Below, piece after piece: positions 31,914 to 43,548 of a stretch of DNA of 64,000 bases. This stretch comes from Batillaria attramentaria (Eukaryota; Mollusca; Gastropoda; Batillariidae). Position 1 is the stretch's first letter, and the number at the start of each line of letters is the position of its first letter. The position numbers and the translations under genes are program-made. The stretch lies in the NCBI GenBank assembly GCA_018292915.2, contig JACVVK020000093.1, forward strand, positions 158,501 to 222,500, written 5' to 3'. The notes beneath the pieces were generated by a model. The model did not search any database. It worked only from the letters and a program-made list of their open reading frames with translations, and was not told the origin of the DNA.

Positions 31914-32290
31914 GCTGTTGTTGTTGTTGTAAGATCTTTTCTACAACCGAGCAGGAACTGTTTTTTCTCATAAGGGTTGCCGGAAGGTCATTTCAAGTCT
32001 TGACTTCATCTTTTTTATTGTTGTTGTTGTTGTTGTTGTTGTAAGATCATTTCTACAACCGAGCAATAACGGGTCTTTTTCATAAGGGTTGGAAAGTTAG
32101 TTCACGTCTTGTTTTTTCGTTGTTGTAAGATCCTGTCTACAACCGTTGTTATAATAATAATAATTATTATTATTATTATTATTATCATCATCATCATTAT
32201 TTTATCATCATCATCATCATCATTTTATTATTATCGTTGTTGTTGTTGTTGTTGTTATAAAATCCTTTCTACAATCAAACAGCAACCCTT
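31601..32290. repeat. Six-unit repeat linked by GTT/ATT microsatellites
   Basis: The block GTAAGATCNTNTCTACAACC, followed by GAGCAATAACGGG and CTTTTTCATAAGGGT in most units, occurs near 31606, 31747, 31930, 32041, 32126 and 32257. Between units lie GTT, ATT and ATC arrays of variable length; the longest GTT array spans 31839-31930. Unit and microsatellite appear to have been copied together. Confidence 0.93.
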
Positions 32291-32308
32291 TTTTTCGGAT
32301 GAGGGAAG

Positions 32309-32311
<3 letters not shown>

Positions 32312-32352
<41 letters not shown>
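32312..32352. repeat. (GA)n microsatellite
   Basis: An uninterrupted GA array. Confidence 0.95.
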
Positions 32353-32355
<3 letters not shown>

Positions 32356-33179
32356 AATATATACATTTAATAAACTTCTAATCTAGAAAGCTCCGATCCA
32401 TCTGGAAATATCTGAAGCGTGAACTGAAATATGAATCGATCGTACACGTGAATGAATTCGTTGAAAATGTATTCTTAAAAGAAAACTGCACATCAATCAT
32501 ATGTGTACTTCATCGTGAATATAGGCCCTGTATTAAGCCTGCATCAAGCACAAGCAATTCATTCTTTGAAATCAGCTTGCCTTATACAAGTCCTCGTCCC
32601 TGCAACAGGGCCACTTTGTCAGAAACAATACCGATTGTTTGAAACAAAAGAGGTTTAAGTGTCTGACCCAAATCATGTGGGTAGTGCCACCGACTGTGTT
32701 TTACTCTCCCTCCTTTTACGACCTTAGAGCCCATTAGCATAATGGTATTCTTTTGTCGCGCGCGAGCGGAGAATAAAAAAAAAGGAAAATAATGATTTCC
32801 AGTTGTCATAACCCTGAGTCCTGCCGTCCTGCGCTCCACCTGCCCTAGTCACAGCGAGCTGTGACGGAGCAGCCACGGTTGTCTGCCCTTGTCTTTTGTT
32901 TTTTAGGTTTTTGTTTTTTTCGGGGGTGGGTGACAAGGACTCAAGGACTCTCTAATACCCCCCCCCCCTCCAGCCCCTCCCCATCCCCCCAAGGTTCCCC
33001 CCTTCTCCCTTCCACACACTTGTCAAACAGGTTCATTTGCAACAGACAAGAATACAAGTTTTGAGCATTAGCAAGCTCAGCTCACACTCTGCTAAATGTT
33101 GAACAAAATTGCATGTATTCATTTTCAGCAACCCTGCAATGGCAGATGACAAAGTGACAAAATGACTTGAAAGCAAATT

Positions 33180-33182
<3 letters not shown>
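32353..33182. other. Unassigned sequence
   Basis: No gene or repeat recognised. Contains a C-rich run (32958-33000). Confidence 0.4.

Positions 33183-33212
<30 letters not shown>
33183..33212. repeat. (GA)n microsatellite
   Basis: An uninterrupted GA array. Confidence 0.95.
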
Positions 33213-33216
<4 letters not shown>

Positions 33217-33505
33217 CAAAAGGGAAAAAATGAGATAGGCGTCACACCTTTTTTCATCCTGTCCCTGCTACGCACCACAGGTACAGAGTGAGGCCTCACT
33301 GAGCGTGTATGCACTGTCCATACCATATGTCCCCTTTTACAACCCGGAAAGAATTTTTTTAAACAGCAGGGAAGTGTTTTTTTTTTTTTTAAAGAAATTT
33401 TGGTTTGAGAAAGTAAAAAAAATACGCGTTATATTGTCGTGCTGTTTAACCGACAGAACGGGATTTCGCCCCGTAAGTGACAAAACCTACTTTCCGGCTG
33501 TTCTT

Positions 33506-33555
33506 CTGTCTGTCTGTCTGTCTGTCTGGATGGATGGATGGATGGATGGATGGTC
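33506..33555. repeat. (CTGT)n and (GGAT)n arrays
   Basis: A CTGT array (33506-33528) runs directly into a GGAT array (33528-33553). Confidence 0.95.
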
Positions 33556-33644
33556 GGCTGGCTGGTTCTTTTATTATTATGTGACAATTTTAAACGATTT
33601 CCACCTCACCTCTCCTCCCCACTCCCACCCCAACTCTTTTTTTT

Positions 33645-33715
33645 TAAAGAATAATAATGATAATAAATAGTTGTTATAGAGCGCTGCTCTCCAGATTCCA
33701 AGGACTCGCTGCGCT

Positions 33716-33716
<1 letters not shown>
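33645..33716 (+). mobile_element. Retroelement-type tail with AGCGC hairpin and ATA repeat
   Basis: AATAATAATGATAATAAATA is followed by TATAGAGCGCTGCTCTCCAG and CTCGCTGCGCTTAA. The AGCGC/GCGCT pairing and adjacent AT-rich trinucleotides resemble the SINE-C tail in inverse orientation. The CA array begins at its end. Confidence 0.5.

Positions 33717-33717
<1 letters not shown>

Positions 33718-33791
<74 letters not shown>
33718..33791. repeat. (CA)n microsatellite
   Basis: An uninterrupted CA array of about 37 units. Confidence 0.97.
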
Positions 33792-33793
<2 letters not shown>

Positions 33794-34980
33794 TTTACAT
33801 CCCCTCTTACATACAATTTGGCAGTGCAGCGAACAGCGAATTCATGGTACACAAAGGCAGGCTTAACAGAGGTTTAACTATCAGAACCGGTTCTGTCACT
33901 CTCCCTTGGTTTGTTCATCAAAAATTCTTCGTACATTCACCATAACCTGTTTATTCATTCACGTGTTGTTGCGGGTCGTAGCCATGCTGTCACTATCTGC
34001 TATTTTGTGGCTCTTTATGCAAATACACTGTGTGTATTATACAACGATATCAAACGCATTGTGGGTGTTGTCTACCGCTGCTACAGCCAACCAACGCTTA
34101 GTAGCGTCTGTTGTCAGTGCCAAGGCTCCATCCACGCCCACGGACTATTATGTATTCCTAGTCAGTGTGGTTGTTTTGTTAATCGTCTTTCCACTAATAG
34201 CTACCGCAAGACCAAAAAACATCACCGCCGACGGCCATTTTGTTTTCAGGGGCTTTCAAGTGGTGTGCGCGTGCGCGGAGAACAGCGCCCTCTTGTTGAT
34301 CCGGGTCCCTGCGCGTGCCCACAGGCCCTTTGACAGGAGAACCGCCATGCCGATCACGTGTTTAGGATTCTGACGGCCACGTGTCCAAGAGCAACGTTTG
34401 CGGGTGGTTAAAATCGAAACTAATTTAACTTTGGAGCGAGCGTCGAGTATCGAGATTTTCTTTTTTGGAAGTGTCAAGATAAATTTACTGTGGAGAAACA
34501 GACCAAATGAAAAATTCATTGGTATGAAGTTTGGACACTGGTCTCTGATTCTACAAACGTACTGACTGGAGTAAATGTTACATACGAAGCTGGTTTAAAC
34601 ATTTTTATTCGTTGAAGCCGGATCACCGTCAAACAGCAAACAGTAATACATTGAAAGAGAACACAACAAGCAAAAACTTCTATACGTGCTCATCTGAACC
34701 AGTTTACAAAGAGCATGGCGGAGAAATTGGGGTGGAAAACCTGGACTGAAATGTAGAGACGTGGGGAAAAAAATAAAAGAAGAGAGCAGGAAGAAGAAAG
34801 GAAAGAAGAAAGAGCATATCAAACTTTACTGTGAGTGGTGGTGGCGGCAAGAGCCCGTCCGACAAGCGTAGGGTCCTGTACGTAGTACGTATGAAGAAGG
34901 AGAAAAAAGGCCCGCACAGGGAAAGTAAGATCAGATACAGATAAACGGATAATACAGTCTGTACGAAGTTCTATGGCGGT
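33792..34980. other. Unassigned sequence
   Basis: Two overlapping plus-strand frames of 155 and 140 codons (33906-34373) are the longest here outside low-complexity DNA. Neither matches a family I know, and the longer begins at TTG. A CTCF-like word lies at 34283. I do not call a gene. Confidence 0.4.
34283..34300 (-). promoter_or_regulatory. Weak CTCF-like motif
   Basis: On the minus strand CAACAAGAGGGCGCTGTT fits the AGRGGGCGCT core but misses two consensus positions upstream. Confidence 0.15.
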
Positions 34981-34982
34981 TT

Positions 34983-35197
34983 AATAAAATAACAATAAGA
35001 ATAACGATAAGAATGACTGTGAACTGTGTAGGCGCTTTACCCATTTTATCTTTTTTTAATTGGCTCAAAGAACCGTGAACTGAACCCCAGGACGCACGCT
35101 GACGTGAGTCACGCGCATTCTCTCACACACTCGACATGAACACTTACAATCCCGTGGTGCGAAGGGTCAGCTCAACAAATTAAGTTTCGGAATTTAG

Positions 35198-35284
<87 letters not shown>

Positions 35285-35455
35285 GACGGAACGTTTCTAA
35301 AGCAGGACCGGAGTACCCGGGGAGAACCCACGACGGTGGGCAAGAATGAACGGTGCCACATGCCAGCAAGGAGAAAATCTTTCCCTCGAGTAGGACTCGA
35401 ACCTGACCTCATACGTTGGAGGCGAAGTCTTAACCACTGGACCATCGACCGTCCC
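34983..35455 (-). mobile_element. SINE-C copy 1, with internal (TG)n expansion
   Basis: The minus strand shows a tRNA-like head (TGGTCCAGTGGTTAAGAC, B box AGGTTCGAGTCC), then GCACCGTTCATTC, TCTCCCCGGGTACTCCGG and the tail-side blocks ending in ATT-rich sequence. A TG array (35203-35283) replaces the segment around GCATTTATTTTTGAAATTTG of copy 3, so the array grew inside the element. Confidence 0.88.
35203..35283. repeat. (TG)n array inside SINE-C
   Basis: An array of about 40 units, ending in GCGCGTGTGTGTG. It lies at the point where other SINE-C copies carry GCATTTAT. Confidence 0.95.
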
Positions 35456-35592
35456 ATATGTCCGCAAGAGTTGACGCTGTATTTGAGCATGGAGACCGGC
35501 GTCTTCTTCACGTTTAGGCTTCTAATATCAGACAAGTGAGTCTTTATTTGAACGTGCGACAAATACCGTCAAAATCTTTCTATAACCAGACC

Positions 35593-35761
35593 GGGGAGCC
35601 GGGGTGGTCGAATGGTAGAGCGTTGGACTTCTAATGCTCGGGTCGTGAGTTCGATGCCGGCTGGGGCCAAATATTTGTGCTGGCTTTTTCATCGTTGCCC
35701 CGTCCTTGATATCACCCTATGTGGTGGAGAAGTACGTTAAACCCCCAAACACCCACCCACC
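35593..35761 (+). mobile_element. SINE-A copy 14, full length with 13-bp duplication
   Basis: A complete plus-strand copy from GGGGAGCCGGGGTGG to ACACCCACCCACC. The perfect repeat CTATAACCAGACC lies at 35580-35592 and 35762-35774. It serves as a good reference copy for the family. Confidence 0.96.
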
Positions 35762-35774
35762 CTATAACCAGACC

Positions 35775-36908
<1,134 letters not shown>

Positions 36909-37005
36909 ATATAATAGTGATGAAATTACATATAGAATTATTAATGCAATGGTATCATATATCACTGTTTGATTATACAATATCGTTTACAATATATATA
37001 TATCA

Positions 37006-37008
<3 letters not shown>

Positions 37009-37082
<74 letters not shown>
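37009..37082. repeat. (CA)n microsatellite
   Basis: A CA array about 100 bp after the previous one, preceded by a short TA run (36995-37002). Confidence 0.97.
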
Positions 37083-37086
<4 letters not shown>

Positions 37087-37599
37087 CATCAAAAGACCAC
37101 ATGGCGCTTTCTAAATGCTCGTATACTTTCCAACACTCTCCTTTGTTTCACGCAAGAAAAATGTATGTAGCCGAGCATGTTTCACATCAAAAGCGAAACG
37201 AAATGAAACACTCTCCTATCAAAGAGCGGGCTATGACACCTTTTTTTCGTGTGACACTGCTGTTACCAGAAGCACGTAATGTTTCCCTACAAATGTAAAT
37301 GCCACTTAAAGGCAGAGCTGCTTCAAAGACTTGGAAAATTTAATAGACAAGCTGTTCTTCATCCGAGGCGTTTTAGTATCGTTTGCTTGCGTCTGGGTGT
37401 TGTATGAATTGATTTCCTAGCATGCACGCGTGTGGTATGTTTCCATTTTCTGCCATTGAGATTCAATTCAACGGCGCCTTTTAAAACTGCCACTGAACTT
37501 TTTTTTTATTATTTGTTTTTGGATGTTCACACTTTTAACATTGGACATGACAGGTGATAACAGGCGAAGAAGTACATAAGCAATATCATGGCGATGAAG
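37083..37599. other. Unassigned sequence
   Basis: No gene or repeat recognised. Confidence 0.4.
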
Positions 37600-37770
37600 C
37601 GTGGGTTCGAGCCTAGGTCGAGCTTGTGATACAGGTTTTTCCTGGCTGCCGGGCTGCTCATGGGGGGGGGGGGGGGGGGGGGTGCTGTCCGGGTTATCCG
37701 GCTTTCCTCCCCCAGCAAAATTGTAAAAAAAAAAAAAGAAAAAAAAGTCGCCGCTTGCCCCCGGGCAGTG
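37600..37770 (+). mobile_element. SINE-D copy 3, 5'-truncated
   Basis: Begins at the B box (GGGTTCGAGCCTAGGTCGAG) and continues through GTTTTTCCTGGCTGCCGGGC, TCCGGGTTATCCGGCTTTCC and CAGCAAAATTGT to CAAAAGGGACCA. A G20-type run (37663-37682) has replaced part of the body. Confidence 0.82.
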
Positions 37771-38430
37771 TTCTCACAAAAGGGACCATATTAAGTCGAA
37801 AATTATCACTTTTGAGATATGTATATCACTGCAATCTACTGGTTATGCAGTTTCAATTCAATATAAGACTGAAAGCTGTACTACTAAAATTGACAGAGAT
37901 ATCAGCAGTTGAGGTTGGCTACTCACAAGGCGGCCATACTGACCCCCCGGCACTCTTTTCGCCTGTAGCGAGAACAGGTCACATAATATAATTATGTGAC
38001 TTTTGTGTGTTTTGTATTGACATGTACATTCATGATTTAACTTTTCACTTTGCTGTGAGTCCGAAGACGAATTTCCATTTTATATGTAATATTTAATGAG
38101 CAATGTAAGTATTTTATGATTGTAATGTTCTTGTTAACAGTAGAGCTGAAACATAGCAAAGGTCTGCCATTGATACGACAAAAAAAAAAACTCGTTCCTT
38201 TGACCATCTGAATGGAAGAAAACTACAAACGCGACTGTGTCGGGATGGCACGGACATTGATCAAGTAAAGATTGTTGGTGCGAGTGTCGCAGCCGTGTTT
38301 TCATTGTTTTTCACACCAGACTGGCGAGCTGGCTAGAATGACCGAGGATGCGGCCGAGGGGTGAACTGAATACTCTACACGTGACGTTATGGTCCAGAGA
38401 TGTCCTCTGTCCGTGTCCGGCAGCTGCTTG
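37771..38430. other. Unassigned sequence
   Basis: AT-rich at first (to about 38200), then mixed. No gene. Confidence 0.4.
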
Positions 38431-39245
38431 ACCCCCCCCCCCCTTCCTCCCCCTCTCCCCTCCACCGATCCAAGTTCATCTCTGCCCCCTTCGCTCATTA
38501 TCAGTCTACCGCCGTGCGATCACCATTATACCCCCGCCATCCTCCCCCCCAACGCCGTGTCCACACTACCTAAGCATTGTGAATTTTTATGCAGCATTTG
38601 ATCCCTGGCTTCCCCTGGACAACGTTAGCCCCCCCCCCCCCCCCCCATCCCCCCCCCCCTACTCCCACCACCCTCCCCCCCCCTCCAACCCCCGTCCACA
38701 GACACCTTGGCAACCTACCCCTCCGCCACCACCATCACCCCCACCCCCTCCTTGTCCGCCGTCCACCAAAAAAAAAAAAAAAAAAATGAAAAAAACAAAA
38801 CGAGAGACAGAGCGATGGCCGGGTGCTGACCCCTTCACTCACCCCCCCCCCCCAGCCCCATTCTCCCCCACCCTTTCCCCGCCACCTCCCAAAACATTTT
38901 ATCCAGCCATTGTCCGTTGCCGACGTTGTGCACAATTCGTCGCTTCTTTGCGCGTGCGTGTCTCATCCTTTAACCCCACACCTTTCATTCCCGCCCACCG
39001 TATTCCCCCACTCCCCCCCCCCCCCTCTCTACCATCCCCTTCCCCTCATGCCCAACGCCACTTCCCACTGGTCACGTGCAAATCGGCAGCTCACAAAAAA
39101 GCTTTCCTTTCTTACACTGTATTCTTTATAAACACCTTTCGAGTCACCTAAAACCAAAATTAAATATCACCCCAGACCTTCGAAACAATCCCACTTAAAC
39201 CCCCACCCCCCGCCCATGTAACTTCCCCCCCCCCTCTCCATCCCC
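38431..39245. repeat. C-rich polypyrimidine region
   Basis: About 800 bp of + strand dominated by C runs with T, A and short unique insertions. The proline-rich frame over 38579-39151 is a composition artefact. Mirror-symmetric pyrimidine runs here could adopt triplex structures. Confidence 0.85.
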
Positions 39246-39731
39246 TCCACCCCACCTCATCGTCCATGTTCTTTGTGTGACGTCACGGCGACATTTGTCT
39301 AGAAAAATGAACTGAACGCTCCTTTCAACGACAAAACATGGAAAAAGAACTGTTGCATTCGATTCGATTTCTTGCACGTCGGACAATAAAACTGCACTGG
39401 CACATTTCTTCCCCTCCAGTTTCCACCGAGTGAAAATTTACAATTCACAATATCATTCAATATCAGAAGCCCAGCTTTCATATTTCCTTGTTTGACGCTG
39501 CTCTGCGCTGTTCTCGCTGGTTTAGACACGGGGCAAGCTGTTGCACTGTTGCTTTTGAATGCCTTGGGAAGCAAGCATTACTGACGTGAGTGATGTTTGG
39601 AGACAATGTCCTACAAATATTGACTCCTCGCCACGCGCAGCAGCTGTCTCTCAAACAACAACTACGCCGCGTCCGTGTTGTATGTGCAAGGAGGCTCACG
39701 ACTTCAACAATGTATTTTCAAAGATTAACTC
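39246..39731. other. Unassigned sequence
   Basis: No gene or repeat recognised. Confidence 0.4.
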
Positions 39732-40134
39732 TTAAAGATCTAAGCTCCCAACAAAAAGCTTTCCGAAGTGTGAAAAAGTTTACAGAGTCGACCGTGCAAG
39801 CACAGTCAACTCTGTCACAGTTGCAGAGTTTTCGGCGTCCCTGAAACCCCAATAAAAGCCTAGGGCAGCATGATTTCACAGCTCAGTTTGCGTTTTGACA
39901 CTGAGCGAGAAAGATCGTGCAGCACTCAACACCCGCTAGACACTGCAGCGATGTGTCTCGCTCACTGACCATAAGCCAAATAATGTCACGGCAAACTCGT
40001 GCTCTGGTTTTATAAGGGTCCCCGAAGCGCTGAAAACTCTGCAACTGTGACAGCTGACTGTGCTTGCACGGTCGACTCTGAAATTTTTCTTTTCCACACT
40101 TCGGAAAGCTTTTTGTTGGGAGCTTAGATCTTTA
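39732..40134 (+). mobile_element. FB1 foldback element, copy 3, most complete
   Basis: Terminal inverted repeats of about 105 bp run from TTAAAGATCTAAGCTCCCAA through GCTTTCCGAAGTGTG and CAGAGTCGACCGTGCAAGCA to CAGTTGCAGAGTTTTC. The right arm is the inverse with small gaps. The inner halves are also diverged inverse copies, so the whole 403 bp can fold back. No coding capacity. FB2 starts 14 bp downstream. Confidence 0.93.
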
Positions 40135-40147
40135 GAGCCTCTATGTT

Positions 40148-40536
40148 TGTAAAGCCTGCTCTTAACTGGACACAGCACGCGAAACACACATGTACAAATC
40201 GCAGTCGTTGCGCTCGGTGTGTCTACTAACTCCAAAACTGAACATAGCTGTGCTCGGTGACAAACCGATTGAAGATGCACTGTCCGCCATGTTTGCGCGC
40301 CGAGTGACGTAGTACAGCCAGTCAGAATCTGTTGTGGAAAGAACAGTCACAGTTGTGGCTCTTTGAAATCCAGGTTGCTGTGATGACGCCACAGCGGCGG
40401 AAACCCCCCAAATCACAACTGTGTCACAACTGTGGACAGCACTGTGGCGCTCCGCAATGCCAAATTAAGTGCGCAACGACTGTGGTGTGCACTTGTGTGT
40501 TTCGCGCGCTGTGCCCAGTTAAGAGCAGGCTTTACA
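40148..40536. mobile_element. FB2 foldback element
   Basis: Terminal inverted repeats of about 65 bp: TGTAAAGCCTGCTCTTAACT at the left and its exact inverse at the right, then GGACACAGCACGCGAAACAC paired with a slightly changed inverse. Inner sequence also shows partial mirror symmetry (CACAGTTGTG, CACAACTGTG). No coding capacity and no clear target duplication. Only copy in this window. Confidence 0.88.
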
Positions 40537-40540
40537 CTTA

Positions 40541-40600
40541 GGAACAGTTTCACTCGTGAATGCGCCTGTTCGCTCGGTATAGTCAATTTTAAAGGCCCCA
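40541..40600 (+). repeat. Short dispersed repeat R3, copy 2
   Basis: Inverse match to 27240-27305 around GAATGCGCCTGTTCGCTCGG. It begins directly after FB2. Confidence 0.5.
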
Positions 40601-40779
40601 ATGCTACCTTTTTTTTAAGGCTCAAAGGTCGTTCTGGGCTGTTTGGGTGGTTTCCAGTCTCACACCACTATGTGCAAACCTTCACCGTGCTATTCCCTCT
40701 GGTGCGTGAGACAGTATTTCCGTTTTCCCACGTCACCGACCACAACCTACACTTCTTTGAAAGATGGACGTGGGACTTT

Positions 40780-40975
40780 TACGCGTGAACACTTGGTATT
40801 TGTGCGTGCGTGTGTACACTAACACTGTGAACAAGTCTGCACATGATTTTGACTCGATTTCGAAAGGAGAAAATCCATCCAAATTCCTGCCCACCAAGGA
40901 TTCGAACCGGGCGGCTCAAGATCCGGAGTCGGACACCTTAACCACTAGACCAGATCCCCTTGTCTGTATCCGAAA
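40780..40975 (-). mobile_element. SINE-E candidate, single copy
   Basis: The minus strand reads GATCTGGTCTAGTGGTTAAG, then GTGTCCGACTCCGGATCTTG and CCGGTTCGAATCCTTGG, a tRNA-like head with A and B boxes. About 90 bp of possible body follow. No second copy or target duplication is visible, so a decayed tRNA pseudogene is the alternative. Confidence 0.55.
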
Positions 40976-41068
40976 ACGCACAACGACAAAAGCCTACTGG
41001 ATTCAAATTCTTCCTCTGTTCGGCGCCTGAACAGTCTTGAGTTTATTTTTTGTAATCTGTAAGATTTA

Positions 41069-41130
41069 AGGGGGGGGGGGGGGGGTAGAGGAGTGCGGGC
41101 GGGGGGGGGGGGGGGGGTAGGGGGGGGCCG
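41069..41130. repeat. G-rich tract
   Basis: Four long G runs within 60 bp that could form G-quadruplexes. Confidence 0.92.
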
Positions 41131-41710
41131 AAGTGAGAGGAGAAAGATGTAGAGAGAATGGAGAAAATGTCACCCATGTGTGAAGGCAGATGCATCAGGG
41201 GGGAGCCTTTCAGCAGAGCTTCATCTTGACCTAAATTTATCCCCTCTCGTTTCAATGGCGAAAAAAACCACCTCTCCGGGTATTTTCTCTGCACTTATTC
41301 AAACAAGAGAACTATCCAGGTCTCGGTCTGTCTTTGTGCGTGATCAGAACCTCTCTGAAGAGATTAAGACCCTTATTCCGAATTTTTAAAACCTTTCAAA
41401 GAATTGACAGCTAGGTGAAGGGCCTAGTCTCGTCCTTTTCTTCTTTCTCAATTCTTGCCCGCTTCCATTTTAAAAGACAAATTTAAATAAGGACTGTGTT
41501 GAGAGTTCTGTCAGCCGCAGATGTTCAGTGGTATCGTCCGAGTGACAGTGAAGTCCCGATCAGCAGGTTTGAGGACTGCGCGGTGAAGTCTCACGTCCAA
41601 GATTATCCACGTACTGTGCCCACACTATTGTATCCCATCCAAATTAACCTCCTTACAACAAATGGTCGCTGAACAAAAGAAATCATTAAACGCTGCGACG
41701 TGTTCTTCCC
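41131..41710. other. Unassigned sequence
   Basis: No gene or repeat recognised. Confidence 0.4.
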
Positions 41711-41714
41711 GATT

Positions 41715-41965
41715 GTTTTGTTTTGTTGTTTTTGTTTTGTTTTGTTTTGTTTTTTTTGTTTTTTGTTTGTTTGTTTTTTATTTGGTTGGTGGTTGTTGTT
41801 GTTGTTTTGGGGGTGTTGTTTGTTTCTTCTTGTTGTTGTTGTTTTGTGGTGTGGGTTTTTTGTTGTTTTTTGTTGTTGTTTTTGTTTTGTTGTCGTTTTT
41901 AGTTTGTTTGTTTGTTTGTTTGTTTGTTTGTTTGTTTGTTTGTTGGGGGGTGTTGGCTTTGTTGT
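41715..41965. repeat. T/G-only tract with (GTTT)n
   Basis: About 250 bp with almost no A or C on the + strand. It ends in a GTTT array (41901-41945). Confidence 0.93.
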
Positions 41966-42560
41966 TTTCCATTTGTTCGATGGGTGGTGAGTGGGTGGGT
42001 GAGTTTAAGGGGGAAACAGTTTCTACACCGAATGTACGAGAGAACTAAAACTTAGTCCTGATGGATACCCAGAGAACGTTCCAACACATACACAGTACAA
42101 TGCACACGAAACCTCGCTTCCTCATAACTGACCTAACATACTCCATCACAGCTCACTCTTATCTCGGTAGACTAATCTCTGTCAGTACTCCTTAATCTGC
42201 TCCTGGGGAGTGTGAGCGAAAGTGTCGCGTGCGGTGGGCTGGAGTGCAAATACTGTAATTGGATTGCGGGCCAGATATGGCACGCGTCCTGCCCCGCAGG
42301 TGTCCCGCTCATATTGAAAGTAAGTTCTTCCCTTTCTTCATCTCGCACTTGACATACGCCAGCTCCCTCTGTCGTAAAGTACGGGGCATCGAGTAAATAC
42401 TTCTCTCCCTTTAGCTTGCAGTTGATGGCGCTGCTGACAGAGAAAGTGCTAGGTTCTGACGTCTGTAGAGAGAATAGTTCCCTTTATTTTTTTTAATCAT
42501 TCTGAAAGAAAATTTTTGTTCTTTCAAATAATTATGCGAGCTGTAAAAGAACATTCTGTT
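41966..42560. other. Unassigned sequence
   Basis: Few simple repeats and no second copy in the window. No gene recognised. Confidence 0.4.
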
Positions 42561-42569
42561 GAAGCCTCT

Positions 42570-43016
42570 ATGCTCCTATCCCCGCTGAGATGGAAGCCTG
42601 TTGCTTTCGATGCTCTAAGGCTGTTTACCAGATAGAAGGATGTTTCATTTTGGCCGGCATTGCGACCGTTTTCGTGAATTTGTGGCTTCTAATACTAGAG
42701 AAATACGATGTTCTTACGGACCATTCCTGAACAGACAAAGCTTCTACAAATTGCCACCAGTCAGTGCTGAGATGGAAACCTGTCACTTTCGAAGCTCTAT
42801 GGTCGTTTACCAGATAGAAGGATGTTTCATTTTGGCCATTGAGAGGGTTTTTCGTGAATTTGTGGCATCTAATATTAGAGAAGTACGATTTTCTTTGGAG
42901 CCTACTGTCCATTCCTGAACAAACTGGGACTCGACAAAGCTTCTAAATATAGCCACCAATCAGCGCCCTCCAGCTAGTCCTCAGTCAGCAACCAAGGAAC
43001 GTCAGTCGTCTGCTCA
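42570..43016 (-). repeat. R1 dispersed repeat, copy c, with internal tandem duplication
   Basis: Inverse of the 24.2-kb copy. About 182 bp are present twice: TGTTTCATTTTGGCC starts at 42641 and again at 42823, with TGTGGCTTCTAATACTAGAG and TGTGGCATCTAATATTAGAG in each unit. The outer edge reads CGCGTTCTGAGCAGACG on the minus strand, the same boundary as in the other copies. A minus-strand frame over 42625-42912 seems to repeat at protein level only because of the DNA duplication. Confidence 0.8.
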
Positions 43017-43157
43017 GAACGCGGTATACTTCTCTTTTTTCTGTTTTTAGGACATATACATATACATGCCACAGACATTTACAGACAACAGACCTTACAT
43101 AGATGGACATATCACGTTACTCTAGAAAATATCTTGCAAAACAAACATATACAACAA

Positions 43158-43269
<112 letters not shown>

Positions 43270-43423
43270 GATCCAAGTAACAATCCAAATACATGTAGTA
43301 ACACCACTAGTAACATTGAAAAAAAACAAAAACATTCACTCACAACATACACAAACATTCCACCTGGGTAGTACAGTGTATTCGGTGTACTTCTTCAGCA
43401 ACTGATACGCCGGCCATACAGTC

Positions 43424-43548
43424 ACCACAATGGTGTCGGATGCTGTACTGTGACCCAAGTGACTGATTCTGATGGCGCAGATTCAGCACATTCGATGAAA
43501 AGTTTTCCATACGCTGTTGTGTGCCTGTCATACACGCTGTTGTTGTAT
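43424..43548 (+). repeat. R2 dispersed repeat, copy 1
   Basis: ACCACAATGGTGT, CAAGTGACTGATTCTGATG and CACATTCGATGAAAAGTTTT match the inverse of 53300-53412. SINE-C follows immediately. Relative to R1 the order and orientation equal those at 53.3-53.6 kb, so R2 and R1 may be parts of one larger element. Confidence 0.65.

Noticed and set aside
33906..34373. Two overlapping frames of 155 and 140 codons, one with hydrophobic stretches
   Set aside because: The longer begins at TTG. Neither shows a recognisable domain, and both being open argues for chance. I considered a LINE C-terminus, but the expected residue pattern was not there.
34240..34375. Possible exon after a TTTTGTTTTCAG acceptor-like word
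   Set aside because: No matching donor, conserved reading frame or known domain supports an exon.
38579..39151. 190-codon proline-rich frame
   Set aside because: Composition artefact of poly-C runs.
42625..42912. Minus-strand frame with an apparent internal protein repeat
   Set aside because: The repeat is the 182-bp DNA duplication in R1. The frame is not kept in the other R1 copies.
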